64,000 nucleotides of DNA, taken from the NCBI RefSeq assembly GCF_949987515.2, contig NC_082692.2, positions 86,809,488 to 86,873,487 on the forward strand, given 5' to 3'. Shown piece after piece: positions 22,601-34,944 of the stretch. A program made the translations under genes and the position numbers. The DNA comes from Delphinus delphis. Its lineage: Eukaryota > Chordata > Mammalia > Artiodactyla > Delphinidae. The notes beneath the pieces are model-generated. The model worked only from the letters and a program-made list of their open reading frames with translations, was not told the DNA's origin and ran no database searches. Position 1 is the first letter of the stretch. Every line of letters starts with the position of its first letter.

Positions 22601-25600
22601 AGCAGCCCAGGAACTGGGGAAGCTTCTAGCCCTGAGGGTCTTCCCCACTCGTCCCTATGGAGGATGCTGGGGGCAGTGATTCAAGTGCCATGCGCGGAAT
22701 TCCATTGGGAGCCTGAGTGATGAGTAGCTGACAGAGCACTGCCTCCGCCCTCTCCCCTCCCCCTGGGACTCTGCCTCCGGTCTCCCTTCCCCTCCAAGTG
22801 CCTGGGGGACGGGGTTGCTCTCCTCCTGCCCCTCCCATCTGAGTACCTGGGGTAGGGTTTATGACGGTGAGACACAGCAGCAGGGCTGGTACGGGGGAAG
22901 TAATAACGGGACCCCTGCACAGGACGGTGGAAGCCTGCTCCCCCTCTCCACCCATCCCCCCAGCTCCTTCCCAAGGAAAACATCCAGGGCCTGGGGTTTC
23001 TGAGCTCACAAACAGCCCAACGATGGGAAGCCAGCTGCTTTCAAAAAGAAACAACACAAGTACTCTTTATTTTATACGACCTTTTCCATTTCCGGAAAAA
23101 AAAAAAAAAAAAAGTAGCGCATTACAGACAACAGCTGCTTCAAGTTAATAAAATCTAAATTCTCTTTGCTTGAAAACTGATCACTAGCTGTAAGTTACGA
23201 AGCTGGATTTCTGGGATGATTGCTCATCTTGTGATGTAAGTCCTTCGTTCTTGTGGTTGTTAAAATCTTGAGTGTATGGTTATTCTTTATTCTTAATTTA
23301 GGTCAAAAGTGACATTTAAAATCTAAAGCTTCAAATTAAAAACTATGCAGGCAAACTAGTGGGAGTAAATAAAAGTAATTACACATGTGGAATGAATCTC
23401 AGCATTTTAATCAATCTCTTTGGCTATTTTCTTCCATTTAATATTTAAATGTCATATCTTATGTCTAAAGATTAACATTACATTTTTGAAGAATATTTAA
23501 ATATACGAGGGACTATGCTGTCACAATGATTGGAAAAGGCAGGCAATTTAATAAAGCTATAAAACACTGTTTCAAATCATTTAACTAACTCTATGAGCAG
23601 TGAGTTTTAGAACATAAATACCATTTAGTTCAACTTGTGTCTTACAAGGAGAGAAGCAAAAATAAGAAAATTCACGAAGTGGTTTAATTTCAACGGTTTT
23701 TTTCCTATGCATAAAAATCAAAGAGTAGAAGACACACCAAAATATTATCTCCAGTTGGTGGGATCTCACTGTCACATATTTTTCCGTATGTTCTATAAAA
23801 TGAAAATACATTACTTTCATAATTTGAAAAAAGTTTGTATCTTTAATACGTGCTTTTTGTCTTTAGGACTAATGAAATCAAGCACAGAAACTCTGTTTTC
23901 GAAAACAGCTCTCTGTAATGTACTTGCTATTTTTAAATAATAAAAATAAAATCCATGGCTAGCTGTATACAGAGGAGCAAAGTTCCCTGGGCATGTGAAA
24001 ACACAACCAACCAACCCCAAACCCTCCAGGAACATATCTGGAAAGCTAGCAGGCAAACAATTTTTTTTAAAAAAGTAAGTACTAAATATTAGTTTAAATG
24101 TCCTAATTTTTGCACAGTATGAGAGTTCTTTGTTAAGATACAAATATCACAGCATGGTTCAAAAGTATCATTATTTTGAACACTAAATTTTTTTGCTCTA
24201 ACATAATAACCCTCCCCCTGCCAAAAATAATTATGATAAGCTTAGAGTATCCACTCAATCAAAACAGAAAAGCAGGCAAAAATAAATGAGATGACTCATC
24301 CCTCACTGGCGTTTGCCAGGTCTGAGGCACACCCAGTGCCCAGGCCCAGAAATGTGAACATGCAAACTCTCCTTCCGACTCCTTTTCCCATCCGTCCAGC
24401 CTCCCTCCTGTTCAGGGGCTGTGACCCCAGGACTGATAAGGTGCGGTGAGAAGTAGGTGGCTCCAAACCTGAAAAGAGTCCATTCCAAGACCTCTCTCCA
24501 TGCAAATGGCAGGGAGGGGTGGGCTAACATTTTAATGACCTAAACACGCCGTGTCAGCTTCACATTAACCTCTTACGTCACGCCCTGTCGTGAGTCTTCG
24601 AGTTTCATCACTGCTCCCACAAGCCAGGAACACCTAAGAGCTGTACTGGGTGGCAGCGTCTGCAATAGGATTACAAAAGCTTCCAAGGAGACGGAACTGC
24701 CCTGCTTGGCAAGCTGCCAGATGCTCCAAGTTTGCCCAACAACTGATTACAGAGTCGACTATACACATGGCACCCGGCTTCGAATACAAGAGAAACGCTA
24801 CAGTAGCATTGAAACAGCGGTCCTATCCTCAAGAAATGCCCAGGTGTACACCTAGCAATCAGGTCACCCCGGTAGCCTCAGTTTCCCGGGGGCTGTACAT
24901 GGCAGTTCTCTGGCTAATGTCTTTCAGTGGGTTTGGATTTATTACATTCTGCCTGGTTGGCAATGTCCTTCCCAACCTGATGGGCTAACTGAGAAAGAGT
25001 TACTCAAATCTGTGTTTCTTAAGAGTACAGTTGCAGCCCGGCAATGCGCTGAACTTTGTTTCCAGGGGAGGAGAAAATGGGAGCCCCTAATGATACTGGC
25101 ATTAATAAGAGATTAGGTGATGGCATTAAATGGGGTCTAATCTATAAAATATGTTGACACAGGAATCCCAAAAAAAAACCCTCAGAACTTGTCTAAGCTG
25201 TTCGCGTTAAGGAGAAACTCTCTGATGGGCGCTAACACATCTTAAACATCTCTCTCACCCACTTGATAATTTCCTTTTGCACAAGGGCTGCAGGCCTTAA
25301 ACTTGGTGCCTTCAGCAGATCTGAAGACACTGTTTTCCCTGCACATTAAAGCACTTTCTAGTTACTGCATGTGGCAGTTTTCCACTCACGGTAAGGAGAG
25401 CATTGTTTCCCTTTAAAATAAATTCACATTTTTGAAGCGTGTACTTAAATAAAAATATTAAATAGGTAACAGTATGGATCGCAGAAGAACTGGCAGTGGT
25501 ATCTGGTTGACCGAAGTCTGGCCAAGGCTGTGTTGCAGTTTTAACGTGCATGCAATTAAATACAGCAAGGCAAAAACCTAAACAAGGAGAAAATGTCCCA

Positions 25601-25840
25601 CCACAATATTATTTCAGTTCTTCCTGAGAATCAATATTTACACTTAGAGAGGACATGTGAGCATACAATTCATTTACAAACCCCAGATAATACATTCTGT
25701 CAAAGGCAGATGCGGCAGACCTGCCCGCTGTCCCTAACATGATCTAATTAGCAAGGGCAATGTCAAAATTTCTATCTGCATGGGACATCTCCCCAGAGTC
25801 TGCACCAGACAGTGCCTGCTCTCAAAGTAAACAACACTCG
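22601..25840. other. Unassigned noncoding sequence
   Basis: No recognised gene or repeat. There is an A-run near 23096-23114 and an AT-rich interval at about 23280-23600. Around 25085-25145 there is an ATTAA/TAATC-rich block of the kind found in conserved noncoding elements; this is inference only. The widest forward frame (24650-24988, 112 codons) has no recognisable protein content. Confidence 0.5.
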
Positions 25841-26127
25841 GGACTTCCCTGGTGGTCCAGTGGTAAAGAATCCAACTTCCAGTGCAGGGAAGGCGGGTTC
25901 GATCCCTGGTCGGGAAACTAAGATCCCACATGCTGCGGGGCAACTAGCCCCACGCCCCACAACTACTGAGCTCGCGCACCTCAACGAGAGAGCCCACGCG
26001 CCCTGGAGCCTGTGCACCACAACTACAGAGAAACCCGAACAGACCACACGCCATAACGAAAAGATCCCTCACACCTCAACAAAGATCCCGTGTGCTGCAA
26101 CTAAGACCCGATGCAGCCAATCAATAA
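25841..26127 (+). mobile_element. CHR-type SINE (long form)
   Basis: It begins GGGACTTCCCTGGTGGTCCAG and has the B-box-like GGGTTCGATCCCTGG. It runs through 'aactaagatcccacatgctg', 'cacaactactgagctcgcgc' and 'tgtgctgcaactaagacccg' to 'atgcagccaatcaataa'. This is the longer tRNA-Glu SINE shared by cetaceans and relatives (CHR-1 type, by recollection). No poly-A tail remains and no clear target duplication is seen, so it is older than the short-form copies. Confidence 0.92.
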
Positions 26128-26227
26128 GGTAACCAACTTTCTGCAGATATCAACGTGGCTTTAATCCAAGAAGGCTTAAAATCTTATTCCTCAAAGCCTT
26201 GGAAACCTTTCCCTTCAAGCCTCAAGA

Positions 26228-26375
26228 GAGCCTCTTTCATGTGCCAAGAGCTACACCTGGCGATTTACACATATTCCTCCTAATTTGGTTATCACGAGGA
26301 TCCTATACTTAGCAGTAGCAATGTAGCCGTTTCACAGATGAAACAACAGAGGCGAAGACAGATAGTGACTGGAAT
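26228..26375 (-). repeat. MIR SINE fragment
   Basis: Antisense MIR-like order: 'catgtgccaagagctacacc', 'gatttacacatattcctcct', 'gccgtttcacagatgaaaca', 'acagaggcgaagacagatag'. Considerably diverged. Confidence 0.72.
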
Positions 26376-26797
26376 CCTCTTGAAGCTGAGTATTCTTCCT
26401 CCACCCCTACCGTACAAGGGTGTATTTGAGAATACAATCTCTGGATCCCAATTTACATACACATACTGACAAACAGGACCTTCCATAAGAAAACCTGCAC
26501 TACTGTACACATGCAAGAAGAATTGGGAAATTATTTAAACACATCAACTCAATGGCATGTCAGATACATTTCGCTCCATATCTGGAAATACTCAACCTAC
26601 TCATTCAAAGGTGCTTAAACAAACCTTTGCAAACTCTGCCAATTTTATCTGCTCCTTTTCTCATCATGGTGGGATGGTGCCCTGACCTTCGGCAGATGGA
26701 CCTCTTTGCATCAGCATCATATTAATTAAACGGAGATGGAGGTGTTGGAATAGGGACACTTCCGTGTTAATACCGCCAGGACTAAGCCTCACTCACT

Positions 26798-26849
26798 TAA
26801 TAATGCAGAAGAACATTATTATGTTAGAGGATTAAGATCCTCTAACATA
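26798..26849. repeat. Two overlapping inverted repeats (hairpin pair)
   Basis: TAATAATG (26798-26805) is complemented by CATTATTA (26814-26821) across an 8-base loop. Overlapping its end, TATGTTAGAGGAT (26820-26832) is complemented perfectly by ATCCTCTAACATA (26837-26849) across a 4-base loop. Both are exact on inspection. There is no T-run that would suggest a polymerase III terminator and no recognised RNA family. Confidence 0.85.
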
Positions 26850-27152
26850 GAAAACCTCCTGGCTCCTGGAGACCATCACCAAGGGTCATGGTTCATGTGC
26901 ATGAAGTGGGTTTGGCATTTTTGGACCCTGAAATCTATCTCCTAGGTCTAAATGAGGCTTGTCAGAGACAAACCGGGAAAGACAGAGGGAAAACGCAAGG
27001 GGAGGAGGACAAGCAATCATGGAAACAGCTCATGTGGGGAAACCATTTGAAAATTAAGCAAATTTGTCTATTAGCAGAAGACAACCAAACAAAGGGATCC
27101 AGGAAATAAACTTTATACGACTTTCCTACCTTCAGGGAAGGTTTTTTTTAAC

Positions 27153-27368
27153 TTTTTTTTTTTTTTTTTTTTTTTGCGGTACACGGGCCTCTCACTGTTG
27201 TGGCCTCTCCCGTTGCGGAGCACAGGCTCCAGACGCGCAGGCTCAGCGGCCATGGCTCACGGGCCCAGCCGCTCCACGGCATGTGGGATCTTTCCGGACC
27301 GGGGCACGAACCCGTGTCCCCTGCATCGGCAGGCGGACTCTCAACCACTGCGCCACCAGGGAAGCCCC
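27153..27368 (-). mobile_element. CHR-type SINE (short form)
   Basis: A complete short CHR SINE on the minus strand. The T23 run (27153-27175) is its poly-A tail, followed by GCGGTACACGGGCC and the antisense body, ending at the head 'caccagggaagcccc'. Target copies are not convincing; short AAGG words lie on each side. A long plus-strand open frame here is entirely SINE. Confidence 0.95.
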
Positions 27369-27372
27369 AAGG

Positions 27373-29511
27373 AGGAACTCTTTACTTCTCACTGATCAAC
27401 TGGATACTGAAATAAAATATGTGTTTTGTCTGAGATTTGACTCATCTGCGAGCAGGATAACGTTTAGTTCTTACATCTGCTCAACCACTCTCGCGGAGCT
27501 GTTTTAAGAGAAGCAGCAAATATTCTGAAAGCTTTCAACCTCTCAACCATTAGGGCTCATTCCCCACTTAGATGAGCTCCTGCACCCTCTGCCTGCTTCA
27601 TAATTGCTGTGACCAGAGCACGCTGCTGCCCGTCTGTCCACTGGCTGGGATGGAGTGAGTGTCCCAGCTCTGATTACGCAGTATTCCCAGAAGGCTGCTG
27701 CACACACCACAGGGCAAGGGCTTCCCCGACCACAGACACTGTTTCTACTCACTAACGGAGACCCCCCAAGTGTGTTCTAAACATGTGGGTGCGAGCTTCC
27801 TTTCTCAGCATCTGATACGGCTAATCCGCTCAGTTGCCCAGGAAGCCAGGACTCTCAGGGAAACACTGAACTGCACTAGTGCTGAAAAATACTACTGGGT
27901 CCACATGACGGGCATGGGCAAGGATGCTGGGGTCGGTCTTCACGTGCAGATCCTCATGCACTTTCCACCATGGATGAGGCCCGTGTTTGGGAAATGTCAG
28001 CCCGAACTCAAGTCCAGGGTTTCCATTTCTGGACAAGCAAACTTTAAAAAGAAGTTCTTTTTCCTCATTTCTTGGTATGATTTTAAACAAATAATCACAA
28101 CTTGGTACAGGTAATATCTCACAGCAACCCAAATTATCTTTTCTGTTGGAAAAGCTCTTTTTTTTCATTAGGAATCCATTGAGCTTACTGGATTTCAAGA
28201 AGATATATTCTGCTTGCCAAACTCCACTGCCAACATCCTCTGGGAGATTTATAAAGTTTGGTCAAAAAACATCACCTCATCTGAGTCAATTTCTAATCTC
28301 CAAAGCAGCCCAGAAAAGCCTGAGTCATCGTGACTTACACATTCACAGGGATAAATGGACGGACATCCCCATGGTCCCTCCTACCTCTAAGTACTGCACA
28401 TCGTAGGAGCTGACTGACACTTAATAAATTAATGTCCAACATATTAAAAAAAAAGCAATGAGAACTTCATTACCATTATCAGAGTTAAGCCAATAAAAGA
28501 AGTCTAATAGGTGATGTGATGCAGAGTGTATCTGTGAATATAGGACACCCTGTTACATGATGACCATGAGATGCAATTCTTATAAAACACTGGCCCAAGA
28601 AACCCCTGATGTTAGGAGGTGTTTCATTAGATTGAAATTAGACATGGTTTCCAGAGTCTCTTTGAAAAAATAAACAAAAAGGCCCCGTTCCTTGTGAAGC
28701 ACAACAAGATATGTCATTACTCAGACCTCAATTTGCTTTTGGAGAGCCATGTTACAAAACCATCCTCCAGCCCCACAAAGCCCTACTTACCAAGGTTGGC
28801 CCCATCTCAGGCACACCATGTACTTTTTTTTGCCTTCATTTAGTGCAAGAGCATCTAAAATTTACAAAATTGGGGGCATAATGAATACACATTGCCATTT
28901 TCCCCCCATATCAGAGCTCGAATAGACAGCACCACTGAACAACTTTTTGCGCTTTCTTTACTTTTCTTCACTTTTTAATTTGAGGAGAGGGGAAGAGAAT
29001 TCTTTACCAAAGGTTCCTAGATACACGCCTCAGTTACTTGTCACCTTCAGAATGAAGTGCATCTTCTCAGCATTTCCAAATCAGCTTAATCCCTTTTTCT
29101 ATAAACAGAAAACACGTTTTCAGACTTGAGGGCGATCCTTACTTAACCATGGGCTGCGACTTGTCAAATTATATTTCTATTTTTTAAAAATGGTAGATGA
29201 GCTGGATAAATCAAAAGCAGTGTTGAGGAGAAAGCTGAGCAGACGTGCAGAGAGGACATGCCTCTTATAATCACAGTTACACGGACTGAAACCCTGTATT
29301 TAAAAAAAGTTATCTGTTTTTTGCATTTGACTGCGTTAACCATTTGGAATCTGAAGCTGAACGTTTACGGCTACCATTTTATGGGATTTCATTCACAAGC
29401 CTAGGGCCACTTGCCTACTGCGGGATTTTCTGCAAATTTTCTATGACAGATAATAGGTTTTCAAATGCCTGAGTTTTCCACCAACTTATAGGAGAGTGGA
29501 ACAGTCTTGAC
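27373..29511. other. Unassigned noncoding sequence
   Basis: No gene or named repeat is recognised. Overlapping frames on both strands near 27770-28198 (114 and 122 codons) have no recognisable protein content. Confidence 0.5.
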
Positions 29512-29582
29512 AAAGACCGTATGGTCCCCAAGGGCAAAAATATCCATGAACTGTCCCTTTTAGAAAGGTTTGCCAACTCCTG
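29512..29582 (+). mobile_element. Fragment of a MER-type hAT element (same family as 38860 and 43508)
   Basis: It reads 'acaaagaccgtatggtcccc', 'aaaaatatccatgaactgtc' and 'ggtttgccaactcctg'. It matches the right third of the element seen whole at 38860-39087 and 43508-43724 ('tatttactatctggcccttt ... acccctg'). Only this end is present. Confidence 0.65.
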
Positions 29583-29765
29583 CTCTAAATCTCATTGAAC
29601 TCTTCCAACATTCTAGGAGGTATTATTCTTATCCCAATGTTCACAGAAGATGCACCTGAGGCCCAGAGAGGGAAAGCAATCTGTTAGAAGTAACACAGCA
29701 TGAGGATGCAAAAGCTAGGGCGTGAAGCAGTCGGCCTCCAGAGCCCAGGCTCATCCCCGGGGTGC
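29583..29765 (-). repeat. MIR SINE
   Basis: Antisense MIR: 'ctcattgaactcttccaac', 'aggaggtattattcttatcc', 'cacctgaggcccagagaggg', 'aagtaacacagcatgaggat', ending at 'ggcctccagagcccagg'. It begins almost directly after the hAT fragment. Confidence 0.82.
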
Positions 29766-30552
29766 AACCTGTTACTGGTGTCACGGTAATTCTGATCATC
29801 CACATGCACTGTGTGTAACACACACGTTCCTCCCTGGGCTCCTGGGCTTCCGTGAGCGTGGCTGAAGCCTTATAGGTTGAACCTCTTTGGTCTTTGGTGT
29901 ACTGCCTTCTTCCTACCTCTTGTCCTTCTCGCTTCCTGAGCCAGCCCTTCTAGAACCAAACCTATATAACTCTACATCCAAGATCTCAAATCCAGGGCCT
30001 GACAAGCCCAGCTGAATGACTCAGAGCTGTAGACTTGGGGCTGTCACTTAAAGTCTCCAAAATTCTGTTTTCCCATCTGAAAAAGCTTTTTATAATCCTG
30101 GGACTCACCGCCTGCCTTGCAGGGCTCTTCACACTTTAGCTGGTGCCTCCCCCTAGGACACCTGTCCGTGTGTCCCAGGCCCACCTTTTACTTAAGCATC
30201 TGGTCTACTCTCACTAGTAGCACTATGGCTTCAATCCAGGGTGTGTGTCACAGGGAGCTGGGATCTCAACCCAGCCCCACCCGAGTTCCATCAGCTCCCT
30301 CCAGCACCTGTAGCTGACTTCTCATTTCACAGCCTGAACCCCTGGCTGAGGTTTCCTCCCTCGCCAGCACTTCCTCTGCTGGGGCGAAAGGAAGTTATAC
30401 TTTTCCCCTGATATATACAGTACCCTATGCCCACTCGGTGATCCAGTCCTTCCTAGGGCTGGTCATGCTTGATGTCACTCAGGACCTTTCCTTCTCAGTG
30501 TCACAACCGCCGCCCCTGCCCACCACGGTTAATGGCAAGTCTCTTCATTAAG
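29766..30552. other. Unassigned sequence with a probable MIR piece
   Basis: About 29995-30115 has a weak plus-strand MIR order ('ggctgtcacttaaagtctcc', 'ttttcccatctgaaaaagc', 'ctgggactcaccgcctgcc'). The rest is a pyrimidine-rich unique-looking segment with no gene. Confidence 0.45.
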
Positions 30553-30790
30553 AACCCAGGCTCTAAAATCAGCCAAACATGGGCTGGAATCCCAGCTCTG
30601 CTACTCACCAGCTGTGTGACACTGGGCTAGTTTAACCTACAAACTTCACTCCTTTCATTTGTAAATGGGGACCGATACAGTTATTGCTGGGCTGAAGTGA
30701 GAGCATGCCAGTGAAACTCTAGGCATGCTGCCTGGCACACAGTAAGTGCTCAATAAACGTTAGGCTGCTGTTCTGTTGACTTTTATCATT
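30553..30790 (+). repeat. MIR SINE, near full length
   Basis: It is well preserved: 'gggctggaatcccagctctg', 'ctactcaccagctgtgtgac', 'catttgtaaatggggaccga', 'gcctggcacacagtaagtgc' and 'tcaataaacgttaggctgct'. All parts are in order, making it one of the clearest MIR copies here. Confidence 0.93.
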
Positions 30791-31877
30791 CTCATCATCA
30801 CTATTACCACCACTCCCAATTGCTACTTTTACAATAAATATCAAAGTTACCTAAGTAGAAATTTGTTAAGGTGACTGTATATATACAACGCTATACAATA
30901 TTGCATGGGCCGTGTGTTCTCTGGGGCTATAAGGAAATAGTATATCCCCCCAAATGAACAGATGTGAACAAGTCCGTTAATCTCTTTAAGCCTACGTTTC
31001 CTCATCTGAAAAGGAGAAAAGTTGGATGAACTGACAGATAATGTTTCTTAATGCTGTCTCTAAGAATAAGGATGATAAACCTTTATGCTGATTTCAACCT
31101 CCATAATACCCTGTAAAGACGGGACCAATCCGACAGGTTTCCAAACTGGCACCGTTTGTTGAAAATTATGTTTCTAGTGAAAAGCATCCCTGTTCTCATA
31201 AAAGCCAGGTTGGTCTTCATTCCATAACCCATTTCCTGAAGCTTCTCCTGTGAGATAAGGATTTTTATGTCAAAGAAATGAGTGACATCTGGGAAAAGTA
31301 AAAATCAACTCGATACCTTTTCTCAACTTCAGAAAAGTCAAACATCGGAAAGCCTAAACATTCCAAGTATTAACATAATTAGGGGAAAAGGCAAGGTAGT
31401 GCAAGCTTGAAATTTCCAGAGACCACACGATGATTGTTTGACAATTTTGAGTTATATTTCTATTTTCTATCGCAAGAGAGAGACAGAGGGTGGGTTTGAT
31501 TTTGCAAACTTCGCAGTCAGACTTACTTGAACCAATTTCCTTTCACAGTCTGCACGAAATGACATCTCTTCTAGTACAAGAAAACCTCAGCTGGTAAACA
31601 GGCGTGCTCACTTAGCACATCTGGATTAAAACACTATTTTAAAATCTTATCCAAAGAGTCTTATGACCTGTGAGCGCAGCATTCATCTCGTAAGAGAAAA
31701 CACTGCAGGAGGAGCTTTCATCACAGAATTCCCAGGATGAAAATCTGACTTGATGGTGGGAACCATCCACACAAAGAATTGTCACTTTGTTCCAGTTTGG
31801 TCAAATGTTCATTATCAGAGAGAGATTGACACACATCCGTGAAGAGGACTTTTAGCAGGATAAACCTGGAATGGCAG
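30791..31877. other. Unassigned sequence with a MIR core piece
   Basis: A MIR core fragment ('gtttcctcatctgaaaagg') lies near 30965-31030 on the plus strand. No other recognisable content. Confidence 0.5.
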
Positions 31878-32201
31878 GGACTTCCCTGGTGGTCCAGTGG
31901 TTAAGAATGGGCCTTCCAATGCAGGGGACGCAAGTTCAATCCCTGGTCGGGGAACTAAGATCCCACATGTTGTGGGCAACTAAGCCTGCGTGCTGCAACT
32001 ACTGAGCCTGTGCACTCTAGAGCCCATGCACCACAACTAGAGAGCCCACGTGCTGTAAGTACTGAGGCTGCGTGCTCTGGAGCCTGTGCGCCACAACTAG
32101 AGAGAAGCCCGTGCACCACAATGAAGAGCCCGTGTGCTGCAACTGAGACCCGATGCGGCCAAATTAAAAAGAAAAAAATCCTGTTAAAAAACCCCAAAAA
32201 T
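31878..32201 (+). mobile_element. CHR-type SINE (long form) with target-site duplication
   Basis: It starts GGGACTTCCCTGGTGGTCCAG. It has 'gttcaatccctggtcgggga', several diverged copies of the CACAACTAGAGAG / TGCTGCAACT module typical of the long form, and 'gagacccgatgcggcc' before an A-rich tail. Target copies ACCTGGAATGGCAG (31864-31877) and ACCTAGAATGGCAG (32202-32215) differ at one base. The A-rich tail is interrupted by other bases. Confidence 0.93.
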
Positions 32202-32289
32202 ACCTAGAATGGCAGAGACCTCTTACTGCCTGCTCATCTCTTTTTCACCTTTTCTTTGACAAAACAATCCACATTTTAGTCACCCTCAG

Positions 32290-32700
32290 AGAAAGTGAAT
32301 AGATCCCAAGTGGTCCAAGCCAATCATGGTAATTCAGGCCCCATAACTCGAGGAGGGGCGTGGCCCCTCCTGCCTAGCAAGACATTATAAAGGTGCATTC
32401 TCTTCTAGGGCTTCTAGGAAAGCGTCCTTTACACTACTGCAGAGACAAGGAGATTATGCCTTGCTGCCGTCTCTGGAGGCTGTCATGTCTAGATGTGATG
32501 CCAGGATCTTCGGACCACGAAGAGACCAAGTGAACATGCTAAGGATGACCAAGGAGAACTTGAGTCCTTGACAAGAATACTGAGCTGCTCAACTCACTAA
32601 CCTGGGAATCACCTAGTCTGTATCCCTAAGACAACATGTTTAAGCTGTTTTGATTTGAAAGTTCTACCACCTATAGCTGAAGATACCTCAAGTAATAGAG
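32290..32700 (+). repeat. Possible ancient LTR-like repeat
   Basis: Its style resembles an old endogenous retroviral LTR: 'gtggtccaagccaatcatgg', 'gacattataaaggtgcattc' (TATA-like), 'cctttacactactgcagaga', and 'gttttgatttgaaagttct' near the end. I cannot name the family and see no internal retroviral coding sequence. An unrelated unique sequence is possible. Confidence 0.3.
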
Positions 32701-33374
32701 TTGGACCCGTAGAAAAATATAAGAGAAAAATCTGCTTGTTCATTAGACAAGTTCTCCAACAGTCATTCAGAACTGGACTGTCCTGCCTCACCCAAATGGT
32801 GAGATGTAAAAAGAACAAGTTTTAAGAATCGTGTAGTTTGAACAACTTGGACGCCTATCACTGAGGAGGGAGCTTTTTCAACTGACCTGGATACTTCCAC
32901 AGCTAGCCTTCTAAACTACATGCAAATATGCTAAGAGTCAAAAAACAATTAGTAACTACACAATCTGTTAAAAAAAAAAAAGCCAAGTATGACTATTATT
33001 AGAAATAAAAGTTCAAGATCATGGCCTGGGTTTCCAAACTTTAAAAATTCCTCAGGTGTTTTAAGCAAAACTGATGATTAACAGATTTTCATCAATCCTA
33101 CTCAAGTAGAACAAGCACTGAAATGTCCTCTAATTCGAAATGTGTTGTATTAAAAAAAATCTCCCAAAGCAAGTCTTATTTGTCTGCCAGACATTATTCA
33201 GAAAACTATACACATTAAAGCACAAACCTATTTCATTGTTGGAAATGTGTTTTCATAACAATGTTTATACCTCAGTCAACCTTCCTTCAGTCTGCTTTCT
33301 GCCTTCTGAACATAAACATTCAATGAACAGCTTAGCCTTTAAAACCTCAACTACTACCCCCTTGCTTAAATATT
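32701..33374. other. Unassigned AT-rich noncoding sequence
   Basis: No gene or repeat is recognised. An A-run lies near 32970. Confidence 0.5.
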
Positions 33375-33710
33375 AACAAAGGGCCTCACAGGTGTCAGGC
33401 ACTGCACTAGGGCAACAGGTACAAAGATGGAGCCCTGGCCTTTAGGGAGTACATGTTCTTACAGTAGAGACAGACTCATAAGTAAAATTAAATAATAAAC
33501 ACTAACAGCAAGCTGTCATAAAGAAAATTAAAGCTCCTGACTATTGCTAAGAAGGGAATTAAGTGGCAAAAGGAAACAACGGGTGGGGAAAGCAGTTTTA
33601 CTTTCAAGGAAAATGAAGCAAGGCCTCTTTGACAGGCAGCATCTAAGCTGCGATGTTAGGGATAAGAAGAAACCCACCAAGGGAAGAGCCGTGTGAAGCC
33701 TGGCCTCAAA
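33375..33710 (+). repeat. Ancient interspersed repeat, family not named (copy 2)
   Basis: It starts 'caggtgtcaggcactgcact', then 'acaggtacaaagatggagcc', 'agtagagacagactcataag', 'cagcatctaagctgcgatg' and 'gaagagccgtgtgaagcctg'. This follows the common old mammalian repeat whose 3' half reads 'acatctaagctgagtcttgaagg ... caaaggcctgg'. It shares its start with the segments at 22375 and 51925. Confidence 0.5.
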
Positions 33711-34539
33711 GAGAAATGGATGCTGGAAGCCACAAACCTCGGTGATCTCATCTGTAAAATGGTGCAGACCATCACTAACTTGTTTATCTCCCAGGAGCTG
33801 GTTATAATTACAGAAAAAAAAAAGTCGTCTCTTTTAAAATGCAAGGTTAAAGGTGCTACAAGCAATAAATGTCCTTATTATTAATCTTCCCTTGGAAACG
33901 CAGGCGTCTTTAGTTGCTCCAAAAATACACACCCATTGCTGTCTTGGGTTTCATACTGCATCTCTGAAGCAGTAAATTCAAACCAGTTTTGACTGGAGCA
34001 GTTTTATAGCCTTTGAGGTACCTGGAGATCCACAGGGCTCTCTCCAGGCAGAGCTGAAAATGACTCTCCAACAGAATTTTGGTAAATGCATGTCATTACT
34101 ATAATGACCGACACAATGACACTGCAAAACTACCTTCGACACAGTCACCCAAGTGAGAACGAGCCATCAGCGGCAGGCGGAGGATCCCGGTGCAACTCAT
34201 TTGATATGGTAACACGTGGCAGCAAAGGCAGCTAGGAATTTGCTGGCCCACGACCAAACCCTGTTTGTGGCCATACTCTTTATACAGCCCTACCTCCTTA
34301 TGCAGGATATTTGCCACACAATTACGTCAAAATTAAATAATCAGCCACAGTGCTAAGAGAAAGTAAAATCCTGTGATTAAAACGAGTGACAAACCTATTA
34401 ACCAGCACAGGGCCTACGCTGAAACTGTTCCTATTTCATGGGGGTAAGCCAGACCTGCAGTTTTTCAAAGAGATCTGCACTGCAACAGGGGGCAGGTCAC
34501 AGAAATTAAGAGAGCTCGGCTAAAATTCCTGTTCAGCCC
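33711..34539. other. Unassigned noncoding sequence
   Basis: A short MIR core trace ('tgatctcatctgtaaaatgg') lies near 33743. Nothing else is recognised. Confidence 0.5.
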
Positions 34540-34690
34540 TGGATCCCTGAGGATGGAGGTATCATTACCCCCACTTCCAGATGAAAAGCTGAGTCTCTAA
34601 GGAATAAAAAGTCTCATCCAAGGTTAAATGCTGCTGCTGCAATCTGAATCAAGCTCGTCTGATCCTACATCAAGTACGCTTCTTCTTCAT
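34540..34690 (-). repeat. MIR SINE fragment
   Basis: Antisense MIR: 'gaggtatcattacccccact', 'ccagatgaaaagctgagtct', 'aaggaataaaaagtctcatc', 'caaggttaaatgctgctg'. Diverged, but the order is right. Confidence 0.7.
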
Positions 34691-34944
34691 CACACGGCCT
34701 CACCTGGTGAACTGCACTCTGGTCTTTATTCCTAAGACTTTTTTTTGCAGGTCCTTCATAAGAATGTCAGTCCCTCAAGATGAACAAGAGGAACCTGGAG
34801 ACTGCCTTATGAAATGAAGTCTGAGCTTCTCTCCAGGCAGCCTCTGGGGAACCTCAGCACAAGCAGGTTACTGATCCTTTGTGGGGGGGAGTGGGTGCCA
34901 CCTCATCCTTGCACGATGGGACATATTCCTGCCTCTTGGGCGCC

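Noticed and set aside
27064..27507. 147-codon plus-strand frame with many Arg/Cys/Ala
   Set aside because: It is the antisense translation of a CHR SINE. The same peptide pattern appears in the other SINE copies at 5.1, 15.7, 44.7, 54.1 and 58.3 kb.
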